The notes under the pieces are model-generated. The model saw only the letters and a list, made by a program, of their open reading frames with translations. It had not been told where the DNA came from and made no database searches. A stretch of DNA of 64,000 nucleotides from Pseudoips prasinana (lineage: Eukaryota; Arthropoda; Insecta; Lepidoptera; Nolidae): the NCBI GenBank assembly GCA_951640165.1, contig OX621238.1, positions 29,040,001 to 29,104,000 on the forward strand, in the 5' to 3' direction. A program made the position numbers and the translations under genes. This document shows positions 40,616-53,177 of this stretch, one piece after another (the stretch's first letter is position 1; every line of letters begins with the position of its first letter).

Positions 40616-42392
40616 ATTTAGAACTCACGTGTATAAATGTTGCCAGTTTGAATCGTTAGGAGTTTCCTAAATTATTTAATAAAACTGAATCATAACAATT
40701 TTCTCTCGTATTTTGAAACATTCCAAAATTATATGTTTCGAATTTGATGGTTGGTATTTAATGGTTGAATTGTAGATAATCAATCCTGAAGATAGTCGCT
40801 GGACCCCCTATCTCTACCCCTTTCCGGCGGCTGACCTTTTCCCAAAATGTGACGTTTACAGTAAGAAAATCTATTGGTTTACATACTTACAGCCTTAAAA
40901 TAATAATTTTCATTTTCTGCAACCTTATCTATTACTATTAATGCGCTTCGCGAAGAATTTGTTGTCCTCTTAATAAGACCTTTTAACCTTTATTTATTTG
41001 AACGCCATTTAAGAAATCGATGTTCGGCGATTTAGCCGGTAGAGCCCCAGATATTTGTGTCATTTATATTGCATTACATATAAATTCTGTATACATAGTA
41101 TTTTAGATAATTATACAACATGTAACGTAATTAACGCACTTCCTGAAAATAGTTTGCTCAGAATCCTTTACTGAATCGATTTATATCATTTTTAATATTG
41201 GTAATTTTTTATTCCAAAATAAATAAAACTACGGAAATTATTGTCATATCAACCCTGTAGAGTCAAAACCAATTGAAATGGACAGTAAGTCAAAGTAATA
41301 AGACTTATAAATCGCAGTTTTATTTGTATTCATACAAATTCCATGAATCAATACATAATAAATAAAAATAAACTTTATTCCAAGAAACTAATTTAGTAAA
41401 TAATAATGCCTACACAGTCATGTTCAATTAAAAATTCAGTATATGTATTATGATTACAACATAATATTCTAATTGGGGTGTTTGAGGGTGTGCGTCAATT
41501 ACGTTACGGGTTGTACCTATATTAACCTCTAAAGTGTAGGTGTACTCCTACTTAATATTTGATACCTACCTTTTCTGTTTCTTTTAATCTTTTTCCTTTT
41601 ATTGAACTTGTTACACCTTTTAGCCGTTTTTATTTCATACAACTCCTGTCCATCCTAAGGTTGTCTGTAAGAAGCAGAAGTCTGGCAGCTAGCGATAATA
41701 CCGCCCTTTGTACATTATTATGCTACTATTTAAGTTCTATTTTGTAATTAAATTGGTGTACAATAAAAAGTATTGTATTGTATTGTATAAATATATAAAT
41801 AAGCGACTCATACCTACCTGAAAGCACACTTATGCACCTCAGAAGCCACTGAAGTCAAGACATTTAGTCAAAGTCAAAGTCAAAATCATTTATTCCGTAA
41901 AAATTTTACATTTATGTGGAATCGTCATATTTTTTACCCTACTGTGCAGTGCATGACGTGGCAGCTACTGAGAAACACTGCCAGAAAATTCAGTAGGAAT
42001 CCTTTTTTAATATAAAATATACTTAAGATTAATTACAATCATGTGTGTTGACTCAGAACAACTTAATCCCAAGCACTTATATCACTTAAATAATCAGAAA
42101 TTTTGTAATATGCCCTGCTACACAATTTGGATTTAATAATTCTTTTAAACTTATTCGTAGACAATTCTCTAATTGGTACTATTTATTGGTTTACATTCAG
42201 ATGTTGCACACAGTACATTTTGGCATTCACGATCTAACATCCTCTATTTGCTACATATTTTGTGTTAAGCATTTTAACAAACATAGCGTGACATAATCTC
42301 TCTCGTGTTAAACTTTTTTTGATACAATACATATTTAAAAAAATAACATATTATTATTATTGAATAATGAATAGTGATAGGATATAATATCA
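40616..42392. other. intergenic stretch with LINE 3' ends
   Basis: About 41340-41440 and 41870-42230 look like antisense LINE 3' ends (caaagtcaaagtcaaaatca then tttattccgt at the start of the second). A plus-strand LINE-like tail at 41700-41795 ends in repeats of tattg. No supportable gene. Confidence 0.45.
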
Positions 42393-43622
42393 TCTACACT
42401 CATATTATAAAGTTTTGATTGTTTTTTTGTTTGTTTGTATCGAATAGGCTCCGAAACTACTAGACCGATTTGAAAAATGATTTCACTGTTGGGAAGCTAC
42501 ACTATCTCCAGTCAACATAAGCTAAACTTAATAAATTTTCAAAAAAATTAGGGATCCCTTCTAAAACTCCAATTATGTAACCCAAGGTGAGAAAAAAATA
42601 CCAAGCAAGTTTCTTACATTGCGTGTGCTGCTTGATTGCATTGATTATAGAACAAAATAATGTACTACGTCTTTTCAGAACATATCTACATAAAATACAT
42701 ACATCTACAAAAAATATCGCGACTACATATTATGTCTAACTATTATAGGTATGTCACAATTCTTTATCCATTTTAATAAATATATATTATAATAGCCACC
42801 GCTATAATAGCTCTTTTATTTATACTTTGGAATTAATATATAAATACAAATCGAAAGACAGCGTGTCAAATATCGACGACGCAGACATTATCCCCAGGAG
42901 TTTTTAAATTTATTGAATCCTTCTGGGCTGCCACCACATGAATTGACTAAACAAATTGGAATTCCAATAATAATTATGTTTTTGAGGAATTTAAGTCCCC
43001 CAAGCATGTGCAACGGGACGAGGCTGCTTATTTGAATATAAGGAATTGAATGACAATTTAACTGTAGCAACCATTATCACCGGCCCAGCAGCTGGTCAAC
43101 TAGCTCATATACCGAGGATTCCGATGATCTCAAGCCAATCCTATTTAAACAACTTAAATTTCCGTGAAAAAATCTTTCGCCCTAACCATCAACAAGTCCC
43201 AAGGCTAAACTTTCGAATTAGTAGGGATTGACCTACGAAAATATTGTTTTACTCATGGCCAACTGTATGGTCTATCGCGGGTTGGAGGGCCTGAAAATCA
43301 ATTAATTTTGTTGCCACAAAATTAACATCAAATACCTATAATTTACAGGGAAGCTCTGACTCAATAAATAGATTTTCAGGAGCAGAGAAAGTAAAGTATA
43401 AATAAAGGCCTTTTTACAAAATAAAAATTAAATAAAGAAAATATAATAATAAAAAGGACCCAAAAATTTCATATTTGAATTTTCTTCATTTTACTCTCTT
43501 TTAATGACCCCACGCATAAACGAGAAAGTATGTATGGGGAGTAAGTATGTGTTTGTGATTAAAAAATTATAACGTTTGAAATGTTTGTTTAATACCCGTA
43601 CGAAGCCGGGGCGAGCTACTAG
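42393..43622 (+). mobile_element. Helitron-like element, about 1.2 kb
   Basis: Starts TCTACACTCATATTATAAAG and has the shared segment aactactagaccgatttgaa. It ends acgaagccggggcgagct then aCTAG, between A and T. Inside is about 900 bp of unrecognised DNA, which may be captured sequence; no convincing frame. Confidence 0.65.
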
Positions 43623-44160
43623 TAACTAAATACTTAAAGCGTTAAATTAAAGGTTTTCTAAATGGTCTTGTATTGGTAATGTTCCCAGAATACTGGCAGC
43701 ATTATCTACCACGCTGTATGGCAATACTTATTTGTTGGGCAAAATATAAGCCAGCATTCTGGAAACGTGTCGCCGTCGAACGCGTCGTAAGGCGTGCAGC
43801 TATTAAATCTTTTAAGTAATAATGTCATATTTAAATATATTTTTTTCTAATAGTTCAAGCGATCATTCATCATCATCATTCTGAAACCATTCCCTGAGAA
43901 TGTCTTGAGAATAATCCGGATTTTTTAAATCAATCGAGTTCTTTAATAAAATGCTGAGATGGTGACCCTTTCGGCAGGACATACAGGACAATACAGGACC
44001 TATTGCGTAGTGTTAAACTATGTTATTGTTTGATTTTTATATGTATTTAGTTAGTTCTGTTTGTAAATTTCTTGTATGTCTATTGTCGAATAAATGTATT
44101 TCTTCTTCTTCTTCTTCTAATATTGTGGAACATTTTTTTGTTCTATCATCAATAGTTTTT

Positions 44161-44369
44161 GCCTTGAGCCTATCCGTTACAAACACACATAGAAACCTTT
44201 CCTCTTTATAATATTATTTTAGTTCTTGCAATTAAAATAGCCTATCAGTGATAATGTAGCATTCTTGTAGTGAAAGAATTTTTAAAATTGGACCATTACT
44301 TATTGAGCCTCTACAAACATACATACAGACCTTTCCTCTTTATAATATTATATTAGTAATAAGTATAGA
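44161..44369 (-). mobile_element. two truncated Helitron-like ends in tandem
   Basis: acctttcctctttataatat occurs at 44197 and 44330. The outer one ends aagtataga/t, matching the 5' end type seen at 60194. The CTAG end is missing. Confidence 0.5.
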
Positions 44370-45049
44370 TAAGCAATTATTTAAAAAGGCCGGATTTCCA
44401 TTTCTGTAATTAGTGACTAATTTTATTTTATTTATTTAAAAACTTTTGCACATGGATGTACAGAGGCGGACTTAATCCCGGAGGCATTCTCTACCAGTCT
44501 ACCTTAGGGTGATGCAGAGAAAACTAAGGTAGGTGCACTTAACACGTCATGTGTGGAGGTGATAAATCTTATATTTAAAAAATACAATAAAAATAGTTAC
44601 ATAAACTACATAAATTAAAACTAGAATATAATAATATATATTTATAAAATAATAAACATAAATACATAAATATACATACATATACATAAATATATACCCA
44701 GAGAGAAAATTATGATAAAAAATAGCTATTGGGCTGATTCTGCCATATTTTTTAATATATATATTACTAATCATACTTATGTAATTATAGAAATTGGAAT
44801 CGTCACATATCAGCGACAGACGGTATATCAGCTAGTGTTGAACTCGATGCAGTGAACAACAAAGATAACAGGCATCCCTCCTGCATGATGAAAAAAACGG
44901 CGAGTGCTTGATCTAGCCGCCGTTTTTTTTAATTGCACTATGTCGACCAGTGTCATAAGTTGGTAGCTTTTGCTGTCCTAATATTGAGATTAAGTGTATA
45001 TAATTGTAACCGCCTACTGTTGCCTAGGCCCAGCGGGATTGTGTTCAAC

Positions 45050-45215
45050 CGCAGATATGCTCACACACAGACAGATATTTGTGTTCATGAACATGTCTGT
45101 TTGTCCTGTGCCTGGGTGTAAATCAGTTATCTGATTTCCATAGTACAAGCTCTTAGCTTAATTTGGGATGGGCTGTGTGTAAATAATGTCCCATGATATT
45201 AATATTAGGTATATC
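45050..45215 (+). repeat. SINE family A, plus orientation, 3' part
   Basis: cagttatctgatttccatag, tacaagctcttagctta and gggatgggctgtgtgt match the tail of the copy at 16015-16252 in inverse orientation. A further partial copy lies at 1930-2030. Confidence 0.65.
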
Positions 45216-45877
45216 TCGTTGTTGGCCACCGTAGCCGAAATTAGACTAGAAGCAATATAAAGTTTAACCTTTTAACCACCGACATCATATATCATAATAT
45301 AATAAAAATGAGAACATTATTCTTCCCGTAATTTAACCAAATCATCATGTACAGTGTTGATTTTCCTACCATCTCTTTTATGTATGTATATACATAAAAG
45401 AGGGCAGTGGGAGGTCAATTGGACAAAATACCAGCAAAAAGCTAAAATACCATTACTTTAAATGGGGTGAAAATAATAGTATCGCATTGACATATTCTAA
45501 CATTTATTTATACTATGGGACTTAATTTTTTACTGATGCTAAAAAAAATAAACGAATTCGCAACGCAAAAATATTTTATTATTTTTTCACACATATAAAA
45601 TAACAAAAATGAGTGTGTTTTAGTCACACGACTGAAGTTAAACTAAGATATACGAAATGATACTGGCTATGAGAGAAAAAGAGTAAGAAAATGTGTGCTC
45701 GATCGAACTTCTCTGTTTTGCCCCTACAGTAATAGATATACGAGACGTACCTCTCTCTCTCTTTCTATGTTCACTAACTCCTCTCAAGTTCCGTTCACCT
45801 CACCAGATCATACTTTTCGTAACGCTCTCAGCAAACATTCACCAGCATACTCCCCAAGTCAAGCCTGCGTTTATATA

Positions 45878-47165
45878 TTAGGTCTTTACCTATGAAATTG
45901 CCGTTCTGCAGTACTGGCCATTTCAAATCAAAATAATTTTTGTTTGGCTAAGAATTCTAATTTCAAATTAATTTTATTTTAAAAACATGGATTCTTTTTT
46001 CCAAAAGTAGTCATTTCTTTATTGATTAGTGTTACATTTTCATCGCATTTCAATCTTTTTCGTCATCATGGATACGTTAAAAATTCGAGTAATTATGGAA
46101 TATGAGTACCGTCGTGGCAGCAACGCGGCACAAGCGGCACGCAACATCAACGACGTTTACGGAGCTAACACTACAAACCAACGCACCACCTGTTATTGGT
46201 TTGCTCGCTTCCGTTCTGGAAATTTCGACCTGAAAAATGAACCTCGCGGTCGTCCGAAGACTTTGGTCGACAATGACGAATTAAAGGCGGTTGTGGAAGC
46301 TGATGATACACAATCTACGGCTGAATTAGCAGCAGCTTTCGACGTTAGCGTCAAAACAATATTGGTCCATTTGCGTCAAATTGGCAAGGTAAAAAAGCTT
46401 GACAAATGGGTGCCCCACGAACTCAATGATCGCCAGCGCGAAGTACGCGTCGAGACGTGCCTTGCACTGCTCAACAGACACACAAATGAAGGAATTTTGA
46501 ACCGCATTGTTACCTGCGATGAAAAATGGATTCTGTTTGATAACCGCAAGCGCTCAGCAAGTTGGTTGGATCCTGGTTCAGCACCTAAACAATGCCCTAA
46601 ACGAAAACTTACCCCTAGAAAAGTGATGGTCACTGTTTGGTGGTCTAGCGCCGGTGTGATTCATCACAGCTTCTTACCAAACGGGGTGAGCATTACTGCA
46701 GATGTGTACTGTGAAGAACTGAGCACAATGATGGAGAAGCTGGCGCATCTCCAACCAGCATTGGTCAATCGCTCGTCTCCGCTGCTCCTGCACGACAACG
46801 CGCGACCTCATACTGCACAGCAGACGGTCTCCAAGTTGCAAGAACTGGGGTTGGAAGCTCTCCGTCATCCGCCCTACTCACCAGACCTTGCGCCTACAGA
46901 CTACTACTTTTTCCAGAATTTGGATAACTTCTTGGCGGGAAAAAAATTCAATACCCGAGAGGCAGTACAAAATGCCTTTGAAGAATTTGTTGCCTCCCGT
47001 CCAGCTGATTTCTTTAAGAAGGGCATCAATAAACTGCCACTGCGATGGCAAAGATGCATTCATTGCATGGGTGATTACTTCGATTAATACAAATAAAAAA
47101 ATTCATGAAAAAAATTCGTTTAAATTTTTTCATACAAAACGGCAATTTCATAGGTAAAGACCTAT
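45878..47165 (+). mobile_element. intact mariner element, copy 1
   Basis: 1,288 bp, flanked by TA (45876-45877 and 47166-47167). The inverted ends are taggtctttacctatgaaat at the left and atttcataggtaaagaccta at the right, extending about 27 bp. It holds one uninterrupted transposase. It is almost identical to the copy at 56367-57654, with the same length, so both moved recently or one is the source of the other. Confidence 0.95.
46068..47087 (+). CDS. mariner transposase, 339 aa, intact
   Basis: It catalyses cut-and-paste transposition at TA. An N-terminal paired-type HTH region (about residues 1-110) is followed by the mariner signature WVPHEL at 114-119. The catalytic triad is D151 (VTCDEKW), D243 (LLHDNARPH) and D278 (YSPDLAPTDYYFF); 34 residues separate the last two, so it is DD34D. 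The ATG at 46068 (MDTLKIRVIMEYEYRRG) is preferred over in-frame non-ATG codons upstream. Length is normal (about 340-350 aa). No stops, no missing residue. Confidence 0.96.
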   Translation: MDTLKIRVIMEYEYRRGSNAAQAARNINDVYGANTTNQRTTCYWFARFRSGNFDLKNEPRGRPKTLVDNDELKAVVEADDTQSTAELAAAFDVSVKTILVHLRQIGKVKKLDKWVPHELNDRQREVRVETCLALLNRHTNEGILNRIVTCDEKWILFDNRKRSASWLDPGSAPKQCPKRKLTPRKVMVTVWWSSAGVIHHSFLPNGVSITADVYCEELSTMMEKLAHLQPALVNRSSPLLLHDNARPHTAQQTVSKLQELGLEALRHPPYSPDLAPTDYYFFQNLDNFLAGKKFNTREAVQNAFEEFVASRPADFFKKGINKLPLRWQRCIHCMGDYFD

Positions 47166-47228
47166 TATTAGTAAATACCAAAAGTAAAATAATGATAATA
47201 TAATTCCTACACAAGCTACAGGTTTATA

Positions 47229-48543
47229 CATTCAGTCAAAAAAGTATCGGGAATGGATGATTTGTTTTTGGTTCCTAATTCAAATTTTTGTTTTTTTTTT
47301 GTTGTTGTTAGATTGACACCACTGTTTTCCATTTTGGCGCGGAGTTTGAGTTGCATCTGTTATTTGTATTAAATACAGTGCTGGTTTTAGTAATATCATA
47401 TATAGTGTGTATTGCGAATTTCATAATGGACAAAAATATCGAACAAAGAGTTTATCTTAAATTTTGCATCGCTAATGGAATTTCGTGTTCGGAGTCACTG
47501 AAAATGTTACAGAAGGCTTACGGTGAATCGACTTTATCAAAAACTCGTGCTTATGAGTGGTTCAAAGCGTTCAAAAGCGGTCGAGATGTGGTGAAAGATT
47601 TGCCTCGCTCTGGTAGGCCATTAACGTCTGCAACTGAAGTTAACACGCAAAAGTGAAGGAAATAGTGACTGAAAATCCTCATTCAACTCTGAGAGAGATA
47701 GCCGCCGAACTTCCTGTATCTCACGAGTCGATTCGTACCATTTTAACTAATCATTTGGGTATGAAACATGTTGCGGCTCGGCTAGTCCCAAAAGATCTGA
47801 ATTTTCTCCAAAAACTCAATCGCATGAAAGTCGCTGAGGACATGGTAGAACGAGTCAATTCCGACCCACATTCATGAAACGCATTGTTACTGGTGACGAG
47901 ACGTGGGTTTACGAGTTTGACATGCAAACTAGTCAACAAGCTTCGGAGTGGCGACTTCCAACTGAACCGAAACAGAAAAAACCACGCCAAAGTCGATCAA
48001 AAGTCAAAGTCATGTTGACTGTTTTCTTTGACTATCGCGGTGTTGTGCACTCTGAATTCTTACCGGAAGGTCGAACGGTAAATAAAGAATATTATTTGAG
48101 CGTTATGCGGCGTTTAAGAGAGCAAATTCTATGAAAAAGGCCAGATTTGTGGAAAGAAAATTTTTGGATTTTGCACCACGATAATGCGCCTTCAAACAAG
48201 GCCATCATTGTGAACGAAATTTTGACCAAACACCCAACAAATACCATCCAGCAACCACCATATTCACCAGATATGGCTCCAGCTGACTTCTTTCTTTTTC
48301 CTAAACTCAAACTACTTCGTGGTACCCGTTTTCAATCGGTAGAAGACATAAAGGAGAATTCGCGGCGAGAACTGAACTCAATTCCAAAAGCAGTGTATAA
48401 AAAATGTTTTGATGAATGGATTATTCGTTGGCGTAAGTGTATCGTTTCTGAAGGAGCATACTTTGAAGGTGATAAAATAAATTTGGATGAATAACAAACA
48501 TTTTGTATATTATTGATCTTTTCCCGGTACTTTCTTGACAGAG
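47229..48543 (+). mobile_element. second mariner-type element, transposase broken
   Basis: Imperfect inverted ends: cagtcaaaaaagtatcggga at the left and tcccggtactttcttgacag at the right, with ta at each border. It begins 63 bp after the first mariner ends. Inside is a mariner transposase gene with three breaks. Confidence 0.82.
47426..48494 (+). pseudogene. mariner transposase pseudogene (DD34D)
   Basis: Starts MDKNIEQRVYLKFCIANGIS and ends GAYFEGDKINLDE. Catalytic motifs are present: VTGDETWVYEFD, LHHDNAPSN and YSPDMAPADFFLF, the last two aspartates 34 residues apart. Breaks: a frameshift after VNTQK near 47650, a second near 47870 before FMKRIVTGDE, and an in-frame TGA at 48132. The family is clearly different from the neighbouring intact mariner. 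Confidence 0.9.
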
Positions 48544-48764
48544 TAGTATTACGCTATCCAGAAAAATGTATTGGACCTATTATATTCCTGGTTGTTTTAG
48601 TAGTATTATTTTTTATATTACAGTGAATGTTCGTAAGTTCTAAAGTTAATAGTTAAACTAAAAAAATTAAAACAAATCCAATAAGTATAGCCCTTAAATA
48701 CAATACCATATCAGATTATATAACTCTGCGCAAACTGGTATGTTTGTACTGTAGCAACATAATA

Positions 48765-51700
48765 CTACCATTCATGTTTAATCATATCAGCTGCTTTTTC
48801 TGCAATCATCATAACCGCAGCATTTGTTTCGGGGCCTCTATTGCCTGCTGGCATAATACTTGCATCAGCCACACGGAGGTTCTTTACTCCCATAACTCTC
48901 AACTTACTGTCTACAACAGCCCCCAGAGCACAAGTACCAACATAATGGAATGCACTCACTGACCTATGTAAAATATAACATTGCCAATAATCAGAGCTGC
49001 CACGTTCTTTATCTTTACATTCCTCGACATCTAAACTGACTAATTCTGCTCCCTCCTTTTTGAAAAAACTTGATTCTCCAACTTTTATGAAATCTCTTAC
49101 ATACTTCTCTACATTTTCCAAATCTCTTTTATCCGTATAATATCCAGTTGTAATTACAGGGCTGTTAAAAGGATCCGTGCTATTTAAGCGGACTGTACCC
49201 CTAGATTTTGGCTGAAGAATTCCCACAAAACAAAGTAAAGCATCTCTTGATGTTACTTTCTTTTGTAATTTGCTATAAATATCTTCACGTATACCGAAAA
49301 GTTTAGCGCTACCTAATGAAAGATATGGACTATCGTGTGGAAAGAGAAGGCAATAACTACGGTAGTCAGGGAGTGCTGACTCAGATTTATTCAAAGCCAC
49401 TGACCCCATCATTAAAGGAAAAGGAAACTGTGTGAGCTTTAAAAAGTTTTCTTTGTTTTCAGAGGGAGAGTACTGTGAGTATTTTTTCGTTTTATAAACT
49501 AAAAATGACTGAACTGTGTCTATTAGATTATTTCCAACTGGCAGATCGCGTATCACGTCAATATTCATTGCGTTTAAATGATCTTGTGGACCAATGCCAG
49601 AGAGCATCAGTAGCTGAGGGGTCCCAAACGTTCCAGCTGATATTATTATTTCTTTGTTTGCTTTCAATATGTATTTTTTTCCTTTATGTATGACTTCTAC
49701 TGCCACAGCCACGATTCCTTTAAATATCACCTTAATAACTCGTGTCTCCTTAGTGTAATGTAAATTACAACAATGTTTGGCTTCTGATACATACGTTATA
49801 GCCGGTGTTTGTCTTACATTATTATACACAGCGTATAGTGGTTGAGTATATCCAACTACAACTTGAGAATTTAGTTCCAGTACTTGCGGATTACCCATTT
49901 CAGCAAAAGATTTGAAATAAACGTCTAACTCGGGACGAGGCTCTCTTGTTAAGCCTGTTGGTCCGTGAGTCCCGTGGTACTCAGGATACTTTTCAAGAAC
50001 TTCTTTGTCATGTAAGCTTTCACTTTTAGTAAAGTATTTAAATATATTTTCGTATCTCCAAGAGCTGTCTTTACTCTTTTCAGCCCAATAATCATAAGCT
50101 GATGGTAAGCCTCTAAAATGAACTAAATAATTTAAAGACGCGGTACCACCTAGCATCTTGCCTGTTGACATCTTGGTGTGGTAACCTTGACTTGATGCAG
50201 CGTAAGCGTCGTAGGTGGATGTGTATTGATAGTCGACCTTTGAACCTTGTAGCAAATAAAGCAGTCCCGGTAGCTGCAAAATATAATTTATTAATTAAAG
50301 TTTCTACTCTCTTTACTCGAGTGGAGTGTAGTTTACATCAATGCTGATGTGATGATAAAACCTAGCTCTAGCTTAGTTTATTTGAGATCAGTTAAGTTGG
50401 CGAATATTCTTGGGGGGAATTCAACATGTATCCTTCACGTGGTTGCTTCCTGTGTCATGTGTCTGTATCCTCAGCTACTCGCGTGCCATGCTGGTACTAG
50501 GCGAAACAACGGATGAATATTTCTCTTCCTGCCTTTTCCATAATCCCACTCAATAAATTTGAAGAAATTAGTTGCTTTAAAGTTTCTTGTTTTTTTAAAA
50601 AAAATGCGTACTTTATTATATATATGTGCACAAGTGTGTGCGCAAACACAGGGGCACTTTCTGTTTTATTACTGTCATTATCCGATGTGACGAGTAGCGA
50701 CACGATTGGAAAGAGGTCAGGTACAGGACCGACGGCTTTACATGCTCTCCGAGGGACGGGGCCCGCCCCGGAATTGTTAGAAGTTAAGAAATGTAATAAT
50801 GTAAGCTACGGCCTTTATCCTGAGATAGAGATACTTCTCTTGAGACAATATAACTTACAATGGCAGTTATAGGCGGGTCGTCTCCGGCCTCAACTATCAA
50901 CACACTGTTGTTGCTGCAGGTGTCCTGATCTTTCGCCAGTCTAGCGGCTACTACACAGCCTGCGCTCCCACCCCCTACTACTATGTAGTCGTACGTTGTG
51001 TAATCTGGAAATTTACAAATAGCTATTATTTAAGAGAGCTATGATATCAATGATAAGATAAAATAACTCTTTATTGTACACCAAAACATCACAGGCTACA
51101 CGAATACAATAAGTTACAATTAAAAAATTGTACAACTGGCGGCCTTATCACTAAATGTGATCTCTTCCAGGCAACCTAGGCAGGGATTGAAGTATGGAGT
51201 AACAGAGATAGGGTAGTTGTCAGTATACACAAGTATAGAAACGGTACGCACTGGTATCATTACAAAAGAACAGAGTTTTCTTCGTCATATTAGATAAATT
51301 ACATATAGGTATATTACCTACATAATACATTATATACACGCATATATACTTATATTCAATGATACTAAGATATTTTGGTGACAAAATTAATATAATAAAC
51401 GGAACGCCCGTTTTTAATCTCGGGTTACCGTAAGGAGAACTGACTTTCATAGCTTTCATCATTGACCTATATGTATTCTACTAGACGCGCAATCCCATAT
51501 TGAGAATTTGCTCACTAAGTTGCAGCGCCCAATTTTGGCCGCCGCGCCCGCGCGCGCCCCTCACCTCGCGCACAGCCGGACTGGGACAGAGTTTTTATTC
51601 GAAACAGCGTGTCTAGTTATACATATAAGTCAATGGCTTCCATAGATGAAATTTCTATAACCTTGTATTACCAGCCCCGTATCTCAATACTGCCCATAAG

Positions 51701-51908
51701 AATAAATAAAAAGACAGAATAGTTTTAGCCGGCGTCATATGACTATCAATAAGATAATAATAAAATATGTTTAAGTACTTACTTTGTAGAACAATTGGAG
51801 TGGGATATGGTGGATAGGGTTCGGCATCAACTGCGTGAGAAATAAGTAGAAATACTAAGCTCTGCATCGACTGCTTCAGTGGCAGCATTGTGCGCAACCC
51901 CATCGTGT
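48765..51908 (-). CDS. GMC-family FAD oxidoreductase, gene 2 (paralogue of gene 1)
   Basis: Minus-strand coding exons: 51783-51903 (exon opens at 51908), 50859-51004 and 48765-50273; phases 1 and 0; 591 aa. Residues 1-40 hold a secretion signal (SLVFLLISHAVDA) and a Pro/Tyr-rich stretch. The FAD Rossmann motif YDYIVVGGGSAGC begins at 45, GKMLGGTASLN follows early in exon 3, [17 protein letters not shown] lies at about 300, the active-site histidine at about 532 (FHYVGTCALG), and the partner asparagine at about 573 (TNAAVMM). The last exon has exactly the same length as in gene 1 (1,509 nt) and the protein aligns along its length, so the two arose by duplication. The acceptor tatgttgtag lies just before the ATG, as in gene 1. 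Introns hold an antisense LINE tail near 51060-51200. Substrate unknown. Confidence 0.92.
51060..51200 (-). repeat. LINE 3' end in GMC gene 2 intron
   Basis: ctctttattgtacaccaaaa, then actggcggccttatcact and gatctcttccaggcaacct: a 3' end type common in lepidopteran LINEs as I remember it, in the same sense as the GMC gene. Confidence 0.5.
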
Positions 51909-53060
51909 CTACAACATAAGTTACATATTATAATAACTACATAATTTATCGAATAAAGAAAGTGAGAAGGTTCTTAAAAGAGACGTGAGCAGAAGTTCTA
52001 TTAAATTGAAAATTAATTCTATATTTTAAATAAAACTAGAGGAATAAAATTACCCAATAGCGCCAGTATAGTATTTTTAGTCTTAGGTTTTTTTTAACGG
52101 TGATAAACCATTAAATAGTAATTTAATGACTTTACTCTTACCAAAAAGAATAAATTTTTAAACAGATTTTTTTTATACAACGTATACCAATCCTTTTATA
52201 ATTGCTATTAGTGTTATTCATTTAGGAAACATTTAGCTTTTATACGTGAGTATGCTAGATATTACAGACAGCCCCTATTCTAATTAACACGTTAATTTAA
52301 GATAATTGCATTATAAAAAGGATATGTTTAGTCTCAATTATGCAGTATAATATTATCCTGTTGAGAAATTATGGGCCACTTACAAGTACTAATAAAACTG
52401 TTATTAGTTTCACAGTAGTACCCTGTCCTTTTCATAAATTATTGAATAGAAAGAGATATAAAAGTATTTCAAAAAGATTAGTCGAGTAACATACATAATT
52501 GCCAGCGTATGCGTCCATTAAATAACTATAGGTACTTAGGTAATTATAAATACACAGATACATTCATTTATCCTTAGTTAACAATGTTAACATCTAATTT
52601 GAATATCAATACCTGCCATATGGCTTAAACAACATAAACAACTGTGAATAACTACTTTTTACTCTTTGTTTTTTTTTACTTCATGGTCCTTATACAGGCT
52701 GAGGAGTTGACGTTCAAACGCATAATTTAGATACTTTATGATGAAGAGTATCCAAATCACTCCCATGTATGTTCTACGATTTTGCGTAGTATTCGAGATA
52801 GATTTTTGTTAATAATTTTTTTTCGTAAATTTCACCTAACACCAGATTTTTTTCTCGTTCTGTTGAACATTCCTTGTTACAAACCTTCTTTATGATTTTG
52901 AACTCATTTAGTCTTCTATGTAATTGTCATGTCAGTTACTTGTCAATGATTGAAAAAATGTTAACGGAAAAGCGCGGGAAACGTTGAACTGAATGGTCGA
53001 TTTTTCTTTCCGATAATTATTTATATTCAATTTTGTATATTATAGGGTATAAATTATATT
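51909..53060. other. upstream region of GMC gene 2
   Basis: AT-rich. On the minus strand, TATAAAAGG at about 52201-52193 and a donor-like ggtaagag near 52143 could mark a 5' exon parallel to that proposed for gene 1. No coding frame. Confidence 0.3.
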
Positions 53061-53063
53061 AGG

Positions 53064-53097
53064 ATATTTACACAGTACTTATGTACTGTGTAAATAT
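53064..53097. repeat. perfect 15-bp-stem hairpin before the LINE
   Basis: atatttacacagtac, loop ttat, gtactgtgtaaatat. About 80 bp before ORF1 of the large LINE, possibly in its 5' UTR. Confidence 0.7.
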
Positions 53098-53177
53098 TAT
53101 TAATATTTAGTTTACAATAATAGTTTTTGTGTATATATAGACTTCGATCTCGGTAAGTTTTTTATGTTTTACTGCAT

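Noticed and set aside
44889..44931. Terminator-like hairpin followed by a T run
   Set aside because: Rho-independent termination does not apply in an insect nuclear genome; the stem is only 11 bp and A/T-ended.
46376..47063. Minus-strand ORFs inside both mariners (also 56865-57357)
   Set aside because: Shadows of the transposase gene, present in both copies only because the copies are nearly identical.
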